Positions 6,844-11,823 of a stretch of DNA of 33,006 nt are shown here, in pieces. This stretch comes from a virus. Position 1 is the stretch's first letter. Every line of letters begins with the position of its first letter. Location of the stretch: positions 1 through 33,006 of the IMG/VR virus record IMGVR_UViG_3300045935_000083, one strand, 5' to 3'. Below the pieces are notes generated by a model. The model saw only the letters and a program-made list of their open reading frames with translations, did not search any database and had not been told where the DNA came from. The position numbers and the translations under genes were made by a program.

Positions 6844-7214
6844 CAGGCCGCGTCCTTCTCGTCGGCGCGTTCCTGGCGCACTTTCTCCCAGCGGGCCTTC
6901 GCTGATTCGCTGGCCGTCTTCGACTTGCTGCGAGCGTCTTCCCTCACTAGCTCCTGCTTGGGGTTGACGAGTTCCTCGCCCCCATCGGACACGAACTTGT
7001 GACCAAAGGCTTTCTCCAGCTTGCGAAGGCGCTGCGGGTTGGCGGATACGAAACGTGCGCGCTCCTTCAGATCCGCCGGAATCCCCTGCCTCTTCCACGC
7101 GAACAGCAGAAGCTTCCAGTAGGCACCGAACTCCTCGTCGTCCAGCCCCATCTCCTGCATGTCGTTCAGGGCATCGTCCACCCAGAGCTTCATGAATGGG
7201 AAGTCGCTCGCCAT
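6843..7214 (-). CDS. DUF1376 (YdaU-like) replication-associated protein
   Basis: A 123-residue protein. The N-terminal half (DFPFMKLWVDDALNDMQEMG, then DDEEFGAYWKLLLFAWKRQGIP) fits the DUF1376/YdaU family, which occurs beside phage replication initiator or helicase-loader genes. The C-terminal 50 residues are charged and helical (KSKTASESAKARWEKVRQE), a composition common in the tail of these proteins. Its position directly before the iteron-like cluster supports a role in replication. ATG follows the upstream TGA without a gap. Confidence 0.8.
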   Translation of the reverse strand: MASDFPFMKLWVDDALNDMQEMGLDDEEFGAYWKLLLFAWKRQGIPADLKERARFVSANPQRLRKLEKAFGHKFVSDGGEELVNPKQELVREDARSKSKTASESAKARWEKVRQERADEKDAA

Positions 7215-7454
7215 TCACCGCGCCCACTCGTTCGGGTGGCCGTTCTTACGCTCCTGTTCCATCCGCGCGTAGGCGTCGTCACAGGGCTCGTAGCGGTCTT
7301 TGGTGGTAAGGGCTTCCGCACTGCCCTGGCTCATCCCGAAGGACTCCAGTGCGGCCTGTTGGCGATCCTCCCGACGAAGCGCTGCGATAGCTGCCTCCTC
7401 CATGCGGAGGTTGTCGGGATGGTCCTTGTCGAGACCTCTGCCGGCGGGGCGCAT
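7215..7454 (-). CDS. Hypothetical early protein
   Basis: A 79-residue, strongly charged, mostly helical protein (NLRMEEAAIAALRREDRQQAA, later DDAYARMEQERKNG). The ATG lies immediately after the stop of the gene before it and the stop touches the DUF1376 start. No motif or family is recognised. Confidence 0.6.
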   Translation of the reverse strand: MRPAGRGLDKDHPDNLRMEEAAIAALRREDRQQAALESFGMSQGSAEALTTKDRYEPCDDAYARMEQERKNGHPNEWAR

Positions 7455-7709
7455 CTAGAGCTCGCCCTCGAGGTTGGTCTCGCGGACGACGACGATCGGC
7501 TTGAACTCGTGCGGAGCCTGAGCCGCACGATCGCGCTCGGCCTCTTCGAGAGCTGCGCGCTGTTCGTCGTCAAGCTCAGCAGGTTCCAGGCCGACGAGAA
7601 GAGGTTCTGAGACCGGCCACGCGTAGGAACGGATCAGGTCGAAGCTCGCCTCGGCTCTGTCGAGCGCAGTTCGCTCGTCAACCGTCACCAACGGGTGCTT
7701 GAACCCCAT
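7455..7709 (-). CDS. Hypothetical early protein
   Basis: 84 residues from the ATG at 7709 (TGATG with the upstream membrane ORF). The same frame runs to 7982, but that extension would cover two other genes. The start MGFKHPLVTVDERTALD is followed by an acidic helix (DDEQRAALEEAERDRAAQ) and a strand (FKPIVVVRE). No function is recognised. Confidence 0.6.
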   Translation of the reverse strand: MGFKHPLVTVDERTALDRAEASFDLIRSYAWPVSEPLLVGLEPAELDDEQRAALEEAERDRAAQAPHEFKPIVVVRETNLEGEL

Positions 7710-7888
7710 CAGAGCGCCCTCCGCGCAGCCATGATCTGCGTCCAGAGGCGACGGCGCTCCAGCAAGCGGTAGCCGGCGACGGCCCGGTCGAGAAGCGCCC
7801 AGAGAATGAGTGCGACAGTGGCTCCTTTGGCGATCACGTAGCAGAGCCACGCGGGGAAGAAGACGATTTCGAGGAGGACGCCCAGCAT
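7709..7888 (-). CDS. Small membrane protein, 59 residues
   Basis: An ORF of 59 residues with ATG at 7888 and TGA at 7709-7711; both ends are joined to neighbours by TGATG. Residues 2-35 form one long or two short hydrophobic segments (LGVLLEIVFFPAWLCYVIA and ATVALILWALL), and the C-terminus is basic (RLLERRRLW). It is likely an inner-membrane protein with a cytoplasmic positive tail. An early membrane protein could act in superinfection exclusion or host takeover, but nothing shows this directly. Confidence 0.6.
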   Translation of the reverse strand: MLGVLLEIVFFPAWLCYVIAKGATVALILWALLDRAVAGYRLLERRRLWTQIMAARRAL

Positions 7889-8124
7889 CAGACGTGCGCT
7901 CCCTGGATCTGCCTAGCGGTGACCGTCCTACCGTCCCGGTCTTCGTGGCGGATCTCCTTGCCTTTGCTGAGGCGTTCAACAACGACGCTGAGGTCGAGAT
8001 GAGTCGAGATTTCGTGCTGAAAGAGGACCGCTGCCTGCTCAGGCTCCTGGCACTCGAAGCGCTCCGGCTGGTAGGCCACCGAGAACTGCTTGGCGATCGG
8101 GTCGGTGATCTCGACCACGTACAT
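7888..8124 (-). CDS. Small protein with IRHED-GRTVTA motif (paralogue 2)
   Basis: A 78-residue protein. It shares with the 8399-8626 product a beta-like N-terminus (MYVVEITDP against MTFVIETSNP) and a C-terminal motif, GKEIRHEDRDGRTVTA here and GAQIRHEDQRTGRTITA there. The middle parts differ in sequence. The two are probably diverged copies of a small family of unknown role. The motif, with conserved Arg, His, Glu, Asp and Arg, could be a binding site. Coupled start and stop on both sides. Confidence 0.65.
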   Translation of the reverse strand: MYVVEITDPIAKQFSVAYQPERFECQEPEQAAVLFQHEISTHLDLSVVVERLSKGKEIRHEDRDGRTVTARQIQGAHV

Positions 8125-8127
8125 CGC

Positions 8128-8223
8128 TCAGATCACCCCTGATAGAAGAAGTTGACTAAGCAGGTAAAAGAACGGGGCTAGTGTCCAGACGATGAAGATC
8201 CGAGGGAGAAGCAGCGGCGTCAT
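8128..8223 (-). CDS. Tiny transmembrane protein, 31 residues
   Basis: A 31-residue ORF filling the gap between two early genes. Its ATG overlaps the upstream stop (ATGA at 8220-8223), and its stop is three bases from the next ATG. Almost the whole product is one hydrophobic helix (LLLPRIFIVWTLAPFFYLLS...). The exact fit into the coupled operon is the main evidence that it is translated. Confidence 0.5.
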   Translation of the reverse strand: MTPLLLPRIFIVWTLAPFFYLLSQLLLSGVI

Positions 8224-8402
8224 CGGAACGCCCGCTTCCCGTCGTTGCGACGGCGCAGAAGGTCGTCAACCCCGCGCTGGCTAATCGCCGTGTCCTCCCA
8301 GTAGGGGCGGCACATGCCTTTGCGGCAGGCTTCAACGAGCTGCTTGCCTGCCGCTGCGTTCCCTTCGCGCGCTCGCTTCTCGAGGACTGCCGGCGGGATC
8401 AC
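8220..8402 (-). CDS. Small basic early protein
   Basis: A 60-residue, Arg/Lys-rich helical protein (VLEKRAREGNAAAGKQLVEACRKGM ending in RRRNDGKRAFR, segments 6-30 and 50-60). It starts with a GTG that overlaps the upstream stop (GTGA). The charge suggests nucleic-acid contact. No family is recognised. Confidence 0.6.
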   Translation of the reverse strand: MIPPAVLEKRAREGNAAAGKQLVEACRKGMCRPYWEDTAISQRGVDDLLRRRNDGKRAFR

Positions 8403-8626
8403 GCGAGGACCTTGCTCTTCCGATAGGCAGTGATCGTCCGCCCCGTGCGCTGGTCTTCGTGCCTGATCTGGGCACCCCGCTTCAAGAACAGCTGCTCGGG
8501 CTTGGTCAGCGGCCTACCCAGCTCTTTGCAAAGACGAAGGACGAAGTCCCCCGGCTCTACCTCAGTTCGCTCGTAAGGCTTTCCATTCGAGCAACGGGGG
8601 TTGGAGGTCTCGATGACGAAGGTCAT
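8399..8626 (-). CDS. Small protein with IRHED-GRTITA motif (paralogue 1)
   Basis: A 75-residue protein with the start MTFVIETSNPRCSNGKPYER and the C-terminal motif GAQIRHEDQRTGRTITA. It is the apparent paralogue of the 7888-8124 product two genes away. The ATG overlaps the stop of the RHH gene (ATGA), so it is translated with the first gene of the early operon. Function unknown. Confidence 0.65.
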   Translation of the reverse strand: MTFVIETSNPRCSNGKPYERTEVEPGDFVLRLCKELGRPLTKPEQLFLKRGAQIRHEDQRTGRTITAYRKSKVLA

Positions 8627-8805
8627 GAGGCTTTCGCAAGCCCTGCCTCGAACTCGTGGCAGCGATCTTCGAGCGCGAGAAGAAGTTCGGAGTTCTTCGA
8701 GCGACGGCGGGTCGACGCCATCGCCTCGACCCGCTCGTTCAGGTCCTCTGGAACGCGAACCTGAAACCTGATAACCGCGTGCTGCTCTTCCTGTTTGACT
8801 GCCAC
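8623..8805 (-). CDS. Arc-like ribbon-helix-helix regulator
   Basis: A 60-residue protein. AVIRFQVRVPEDLNERVEAM forms the expected beta strand and first helix, and RRRSKNSELLLALEDRC the turn and second helix of an Arc/MetJ-type RHH domain. Such proteins bind operators as dimers and often autoregulate. It is the first gene of the leftward early operon and starts at a GTG that coincides with the expected transcription start, so its mRNA is probably leaderless. It faces the XRE-like gene, giving a compact genetic switch. Confidence 0.8.
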   Translation of the reverse strand: MAVKQEEQHAVIRFQVRVPEDLNERVEAMASTRRRSKNSELLLALEDRCHEFEAGLAKAS

Positions 8806-8811
8806 GGTGCC

Positions 8812-8839
8812 ACTATAGTGCTTGCACAGGGCATGTCAA
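8812..8839 (-). promoter_or_regulatory. Sigma70-type early promoter (leftward)
   Basis: On the minus strand a perfect -35 TTGACA (8839-8834) and a -10 TATAGT (8817-8812) are separated by 16 bp. The start point, 6 to 7 bases downstream, falls on or next to the GTG of the RHH gene at 8805, leaving no room for a ribosome binding site. This should drive the whole leftward early operon. Confidence 0.8.
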
Positions 8840-8846
8840 GGGCGCT

Positions 8847-8876
8847 TTCACAAAAACCCGTTGTTCCGGTTAGTTT
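8847..8876 (+). promoter_or_regulatory. Putative promoter of XRE-like gene (rightward)
   Basis: TTCACA at 8847-8852 and TAGTTT at 8871-8876 are separated by 18 bp. The -10 ends 10 bases before the ATG at 8887, and no Shine-Dalgarno is seen, so this transcript may also be leaderless or nearly so. The match is weaker than that of the divergent promoter. Confidence 0.4.
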
Positions 8877-8886
8877 CCGTTCCGCA

Positions 8887-9192
8887 ATGGCTGAGCGGGG
8901 CGCTGTCGACACGGCGCGCGGAGAGAGAATCGAGCGCCTGATGACCCGCCAGGGTTGGCAGACGAACTCGCTGGCCCGGGTGATGCGGGTCCACCGCAAC
9001 CGGATCAGCGATTGGAAAGCCGGGCGACCAATAAGTTCGGATGCACTGGAACGTTTAGCCGTCGCCCTCGAAACCACCCGCTTCTATATCGAGACGGGCC
9101 AAGGTGACGCCCATTACCCTCGCGGCCTACCGCCCGCTCTTCTGCTCAAACAGTTGGCAGATGCTTTGGGTCTAGACGACGCAGACGCATAG
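8887..9192 (+). CDS. XRE/CI-like repressor
   Basis: 101 residues from the ATG at 8887. The frame is open further upstream but there it would cross the divergent promoter and the RHH gene. Residues 12-65 (ERIERLMTRQGWQTNSLARV, then RVHRNRISDWKAGRPISSDA and LERLAVAL) form a five-helix XRE DNA-binding domain. The C-terminal 35 residues lack a peptidase domain, so it is not a LexA-type cleavable repressor. It lies back to back with the RHH gene and probably controls the shared region. This is a candidate lysogeny or early-gene switch. Confidence 0.8.
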   Translation: MAERGAVDTARGERIERLMTRQGWQTNSLARVMRVHRNRISDWKAGRPISSDALERLAVALETTRFYIETGQGDAHYPRGLPPALLLKQLADALGLDDADA

Positions 9193-9373
9193 CCTGCTGC
9201 CGCAACTCACCTTCCGGCAGACGCCGCCACCAGCGTTCCGCCCACTCGCCTAGCTCTTCTTGGGCTAGGCGTTCAACCGTTTCCCCGTCAAGCTCCTCGG
9301 CCGTCTCCGGTTGTCCTCCCCCATCTGCCACTCGGGCGCTCCCCTCAGTCTTGAGTGCTGCCAATCGCCCCAA
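9146..9373 (-). CDS. Doubtful small hypothetical protein
   Basis: A 75-residue frame starting at TTG, overlapping the end of the XRE-like gene on the other strand by 47 bases. The product is acidic and helical with a Trp pair (EELGEWAERWWRRLPEGELRQQ is residues 39-60 in part). There is no ribosome binding site. The composition is protein-like and the region has no better explanation, so it is kept with low confidence. Confidence 0.35.
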   Translation of the reverse strand: MGRLAALKTEGSARVADGGGQPETAEELDGETVERLAQEELGEWAERWWRRLPEGELRQQAMRLRRLDPKHLPTV

Positions 9374-9424
9374 TGCGGCGAAGTATTCACGCAGTCAAAC
9401 GAAGACGAGGATGTTCGTCAAGTC

Positions 9425-9455
9425 CCGAAAATCTTCGGCACCCGAGATTTCTCGG
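9425..9455 (-). terminator. Tandem hairpins after the ArsR-like gene (possible terminator)
   Basis: Two adjacent perfect hairpins follow the stop of the ArsR-like gene: CCGAA-aatc-TTCGG (9425-9438) and CCGAGA-tt-TCTCGG (9442-9455). On the minus strand no run of T follows, so termination would be weak or factor-dependent. They could also be a protein-binding site or an RNA stability element. Confidence 0.35.
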
Positions 9456-9457
9456 AC

Positions 9458-10075
9458 TTAGCTGTCCGAAACGTCATCGGCGGCTGAGGGAAATGAGGTC
9501 AAGCCGGTAATCAGATGGATCGGGCTCTCACCGGTCGCCCCGCGACGCTTTGCGCTTCGTAGCCCAACCTGGACCACCTCCTCATAGGCGCCGTCAAAGA
9601 TCGCGTTTATTTCCTGCATCCCCTCGCGATCAACCCAAATCGGCAGGCGAATCAACACATGATCAGGATCTTCGTATGCCTGAGCTTGGACTGCACGGGC
9701 GGTTTCATCGTGAAGTTGCCGGACGGTGCCCGTAGTCTGAATTGCTCGCTCATGGGGAGGCATTTGTTCCCAGTCGGTTGCGCCGAACAACGTGCGGCCC
9801 GAGCGGTAAAGCCACACGTAGCCACCGGTCGGGAGCGGGCGCTTTTCAACGGCTTCGACTAGTCCTGCCTTCTTCAGCACTTCGACCTGATCCGTTAGGC
9901 GCTTCCGTTTCACGCTCAGCTTGGTCGCCAATTCGGTAAGCCCCCAAGGGCGTTCCCCCATATGCATGTAGATCGCGTGCCGGAGCGGGTGAGCGAGCAT
10001 TTTGTGGATCGTTGGATCAAGCCCCGCCGGAGCCTGGGCATTAGTGCTCACGATGTTGTCCGACCTTCGCCCCAT
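9458..10075 (-). CDS. ArsR-like winged-helix regulator
   Basis: A 205-residue protein. Residues 19-80 (LDPTIHKMLAHPLRHAIYMH, then GLTELATKLSVKRKRLTDQ and VEVLKKAGLVEAVEKR) form an ArsR-type winged helix. The C-terminal part (YEDPDHVLIRLPIWVDREGM and INAIFDGAYEEVVQV) resembles the sensor half of a regulator group expanded in Thermoleophilia genomes. No metal-binding Cys pair is seen, so it is not a classic metal sensor. It is monocistronic, transcribed away from the collagen-like gene, and may have been taken from the host. A GTG at about residue 9 is an alternative start. Confidence 0.75.
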   Translation of the reverse strand: MGRRSDNIVSTNAQAPAGLDPTIHKMLAHPLRHAIYMHMGERPWGLTELATKLSVKRKRLTDQVEVLKKAGLVEAVEKRPLPTGGYVWLYRSGRTLFGATDWEQMPPHERAIQTTGTVRQLHDETARAVQAQAYEDPDHVLIRLPIWVDREGMQEINAIFDGAYEEVVQVGLRSAKRRGATGESPIHLITGLTSFPSAADDVSDS

Positions 10076-10430
10076 CCTGAAGTCCGCAAGACCCCGGACC
10101 CCAAAGGGAGGTGAGCGATTTGATACTCGACGTGGCTGCTTTGCCCCTGCCGGCTCTTTCGACCTCGAAGAGCACCTGATCCCCAGCCCGGCCCCACGGC
10201 CAGGCGGGGCCGACTCAAATTTCCTTTCCCCATAGCGGGAATCCTAAGCGCTCTGCGGGGAACCCGCAGGTTCCCTAAACGAAGCGCTGAGGCAAAACGT
10301 GAACGGCGTCTATAGCCTGAACGGCGGGTCAAGGGGCAACCTCCTTGGCTCCATGCCCCCGGCGTTGTGAGCGCGCGGGGGCGCTTTTGCGAATGGCGCG
10401 ATACTAGCGGCTTTGGGTATTGTCGCGGTC
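10076..10430. promoter_or_regulatory. Intergenic control region between ArsR-like and collagen-like genes
   Basis: 355 bp without a credible gene, between two divergent genes. It holds two mutually exclusive perfect hairpins: CTGCGGG-gaa-CCCGCAG (10253-10269) and GGGAACC-cgca-GGTTCCC (10258-10275). They are flanked by AGCGCT on both sides (near 10248 and 10284). A direct repeat TGAACGGCG follows (10300-10308 and 10318-10326, 18 bp apart). An inverted repeat CGGCCCC/GGGGCCG lies near 10190-10212. No clear consensus promoter was found for either flanking gene. Confidence 0.5.
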
Positions 10431-10790
10431 GTGGAGGGGAAGAAGCTCGCAGCGCTTCTGGTCGGCGTCTGCGTTATCAGCGCCTTGATCGGCAGCGGAC
10501 TCATGTATCTCGCAAAGCAGGGGCCGGAAGGTCCAGCGGGTCCAGCGGGCGCGCGTGGCCCTCAGGGGGTCAGAGGCTTTTCTGCCGACGAAGAAGAAGC
10601 TGAACGCGCCCTCAACGATGTGCAGGACGTGGAAAGCCACCTCGAAGACCTCGAACGCGAAGTCAACGAACTCTGGGGATACCAAGGCGAAGCGGAAGCG
10701 CAAATCGCAGAACTCGGTGGGCAGGTAACGAACAACACCCAGGCAATCTCCGGGATGTGCGTGACCCTGGAACTAACGGGCTGCCCCTAG
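10431..10790 (+). CDS. Membrane-anchored collagen-like/coiled-coil protein
   Basis: 119 residues from the GTG at 10431; a TTG at 10413 would add six. Residues 5-28 are a single transmembrane anchor (KLAALLVGVCVISALIGSGL). A short collagen-like run of Gly-x-y triplets follows (GPEGPAGPAGARGPQG, about 31-49), then a Glu-rich coiled coil (about 52-98) and an ending with two cysteines. It should sit in the membrane with an outward, trimeric stalk. It is on the opposite strand from the phage operons and stands alone, as expected for a moron expressed on its own. A surface or receptor-altering role in lysogens is inference. Confidence 0.65.
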   Translation: MEGKKLAALLVGVCVISALIGSGLMYLAKQGPEGPAGPAGARGPQGVRGFSADEEEAERALNDVQDVESHLEDLEREVNELWGYQGEAEAQIAELGGQVTNNTQAISGMCVTLELTGCP

Positions 10791-10795
10791 AACGC

Positions 10796-10826
10796 AATAA
10801 AGCCCCCCGCCTTTCGACGGAGGGCT
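10796..10826 (-). terminator. Intrinsic terminator downstream of tRNA-like element
   Basis: On the minus strand an 11-bp stem with G-T pairs closes on a GAAA tetraloop (AGCCCTCCGTC / GGCGGGGGGCT, 10826-10801) and is followed by TTATT. On the plus strand no T run follows, so it serves leftward transcription, that is, the tRNA-like element at 10952-11019. It begins 10 bases after the stop of the collagen-like gene. Confidence 0.7.
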
Positions 10827-10831
10827 GGAAG

Positions 10832-10951
10832 TCCAAAATCTGGAGCAACTTGGAGTTGACTTGGATTTAGTCGAGGGGCTAAACCGTTCTAAAGCCGGTT
10901 GTGCCCCACAAGGTCCGGCATGTGGGCTAGCATCCTGGATGCACGTGTGAG
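10832..10951. other. Repeat-bearing stretch, possible att arm region
   Basis: Non-coding. It holds an inverted repeat TCCA-aaatc-TGGA (10832-10844), a palindrome CAACT-tgg-AGTTG (10846-10858) and a direct repeat ACTTGGA (10848-10854 and 10859-10865) with 11-bp spacing. Short direct repeats one helical turn apart beside a tRNA- or tmRNA-like sequence resemble the arm sites of a phage attachment region. No integrase gene lies in the window, so this is only a candidate. Confidence 0.3.
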
Positions 10952-11019
10952 TGGAGCTGGGGGGATTCGAACCCTCGACCGAGCCGTTTGACAGTCGGCG
11001 GTCCCACCAAGGCAGCCCC
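10952..11019 (-). tRNA. tRNA/tmRNA-like element, candidate tRNA-Asp(GTC) with a reduced D arm
   Basis: 68 nt without CCA. A 7-bp acceptor stem (GGGGCTG with CAGCTCC, one G-T pair) and a T arm (GAGGG-TTCGAAT-CCCCC, one mismatch) are clear. The loop CTGTCAA gives anticodon GTC (Asp), on a GCCGA/ACGGC stem whose closing pair is A-A. The D arm is nearly absent: only 13 nt precede the anticodon stem, with at most GGT-ggg-ACC. An alternative fold pairs GACCG with CGGTC around the same loop as one long arm. The acceptor stem equals that of bacterial tmRNA, so this may be a tmRNA-end att sequence or a decayed tRNA. The 3' side reads CCACT, so CCA is not encoded. Confidence 0.5.
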
Positions 11020-11033
11020 AGGGTTTTGCGGTC

Positions 11034-11071
11034 GAGCCGGTCTCTAAAAGGGCCGGCTCACCGGTTTCCGG
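11034..11071. other. Two adjacent inverted repeats
   Basis: GAGCCGG and CCGGCTC (11034-11040 and 11053-11059) pair around a 12-nt loop. CCGG-ttt-CCGG follows at 11061-11071. They lie between the late-operon terminator and the tRNA-like element, and may be part of its leader or processing structure. Confidence 0.35.
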
Positions 11072-11074
11072 CAC

Positions 11075-11104
11075 TAAAAAAGCCCCCTCCCGGAGAAGGG
11101 GGCT
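11075..11104 (-). terminator. Late-operon intrinsic terminator
   Basis: On the minus strand AGCCCCCT-tctccgg-GAGGGGGCT forms a strong GC stem directly followed by TTTTTT. It lies 16 bases after the stop of the resolvase-like gene and closes the long leftward late operon. Confidence 0.85.
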
Positions 11105-11120
11105 GAGGGTCAAGCAGTGC

Positions 11121-11417
11121 TCAGGGCCACTCGGCCTCGGCCAGCCAGCGGAGCTTTCCTCGAGCGGGCCACCAGGCCAGGAGGGCATCGGCCCCACAGA
11201 GCCTCGCCGCCTCCGAGAGCCGCTTGCGATCGGCAGGCAGGAAGTGGCTGTAGGGGCTGATCGTGGACTTGACCTCGATGAGGCGGGGCCTGCTGCCCTC
11301 TCGTAGGGCTACGACGTCGGCGACGCCGAGAGAGCCGGGAGCGCGGAAGGCGAACCAGTCTTCGTCCCGCAGGACATCGACTACGCGTCTCTCCCGATCG
11401 TGCCCGCGTCGGCTCAC
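11121..11417 (-). CDS. Holliday-junction-resolvase-like (Hjc-type) nuclease
   Basis: 98 residues from the GTG at 11417, which overlaps the upstream stop (GTGA) and follows AGGAGG. RRGHDRERRVVDVLRDEDW is the N-terminal helix with a catalytic-type Glu. APGSLGVADVVAL supplies the Asp and LIEVKS the Glu-x-Lys of a PD-(D/E)xK nuclease, in the order and spacing of archaeal Hjc-like resolvases. It likely resolves branched DNA before or during packaging. It is the last gene of the late operon. A related restriction-type nuclease is the main alternative. Confidence 0.7.
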   Translation of the reverse strand: MSRRGHDRERRVVDVLRDEDWFAFRAPGSLGVADVVALREGSRPRLIEVKSTISPYSHFLPADRKRLSEAARLCGADALLAWWPARGKLRWLAEAEWP

Positions 11418-11662
11418 CCCACCTCCTCTACAGGACGAGGGCGCCAATGCTCAGCGGTCGGCTCGTCGCAAGGGGCGCGCTCGACGTGTTTAACCGGCCC
11501 CGGTCCACCCCGATAGTCGGTGAACAGCGTCAGGTTGACCGTCCCGTCCTCGTTGATCCTGTGGACGATCGCGGGGAACTCTCGGATCGAGCCGCCTCCG
11601 TCTCCCGACATCAGCTCTGCATAGAGAACGATTTCGCAGAACGGATAGTCGCTTGAACTCAT
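11414..11662 (-). CDS. Small beta-barrel-like phage protein
   Basis: An 82-residue protein. REFPAIVHRINEDGTVNLTL followed by FTDYRGGPGPVKHVERAP matches a small SH3-like protein found in many phages, often near lysis genes, whose role is not established. The ATG overlaps the stop of the 53-residue membrane protein (ATGA). Confidence 0.65.
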   Translation of the reverse strand: MSSSDYPFCEIVLYAELMSGDGGGSIREFPAIVHRINEDGTVNLTLFTDYRGGPGPVKHVERAPCDEPTAEHWRPRPVEEVG

Positions 11663-11820
11663 CGGGGGAACACCAACCCGAAGGTGAAGGCGCCGAGGGT
11701 TGCGAGGCCGCCGGAGATCGGGGCCGTATCGACTCCGGTCAGCGCCGAGATGGTCCAGCCGATGATGCCCCCGAGGGCGGCTCCGGCGGTTGCGGCAGCG
11801 GTGGTGGTTTCGTTAGGCAT
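11659..11820 (-). CDS. Two-TM holin-like protein, 53 residues
   Basis: A short ORF between the endolysin and the next gene. The ATG at 11820 lies three bases after the endolysin stop and its stop overlaps the next ATG. After MPNETTTAAA come two hydrophobic, Gly/Ala-rich segments, AGAALGGIIGWTISAL and ISGGLATLGAFTFGLVF, joined by a short GVDTAP turn. The size, topology and position beside the endolysin fit a small class II holin. Confidence 0.65.
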   Translation of the reverse strand: MPNETTTAAATAGAALGGIIGWTISALTGVDTAPISGGLATLGAFTFGLVFPR

Positions 11821-11823
11821 TGG

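Noticed and set aside
7710-7982. Extended start of the 84-residue gene, giving 175 residues
   Set aside because: The extension overlaps two other coupled genes in another frame and is Arg/Ser-rich like other shadows.
8656-8886. N-terminal extension of the XRE-like protein
   Set aside because: The extra 77 codons would run through the divergent promoter and the RHH gene, and the sequence looks non-coding. The ATG at 8887 directly precedes the HTH domain.
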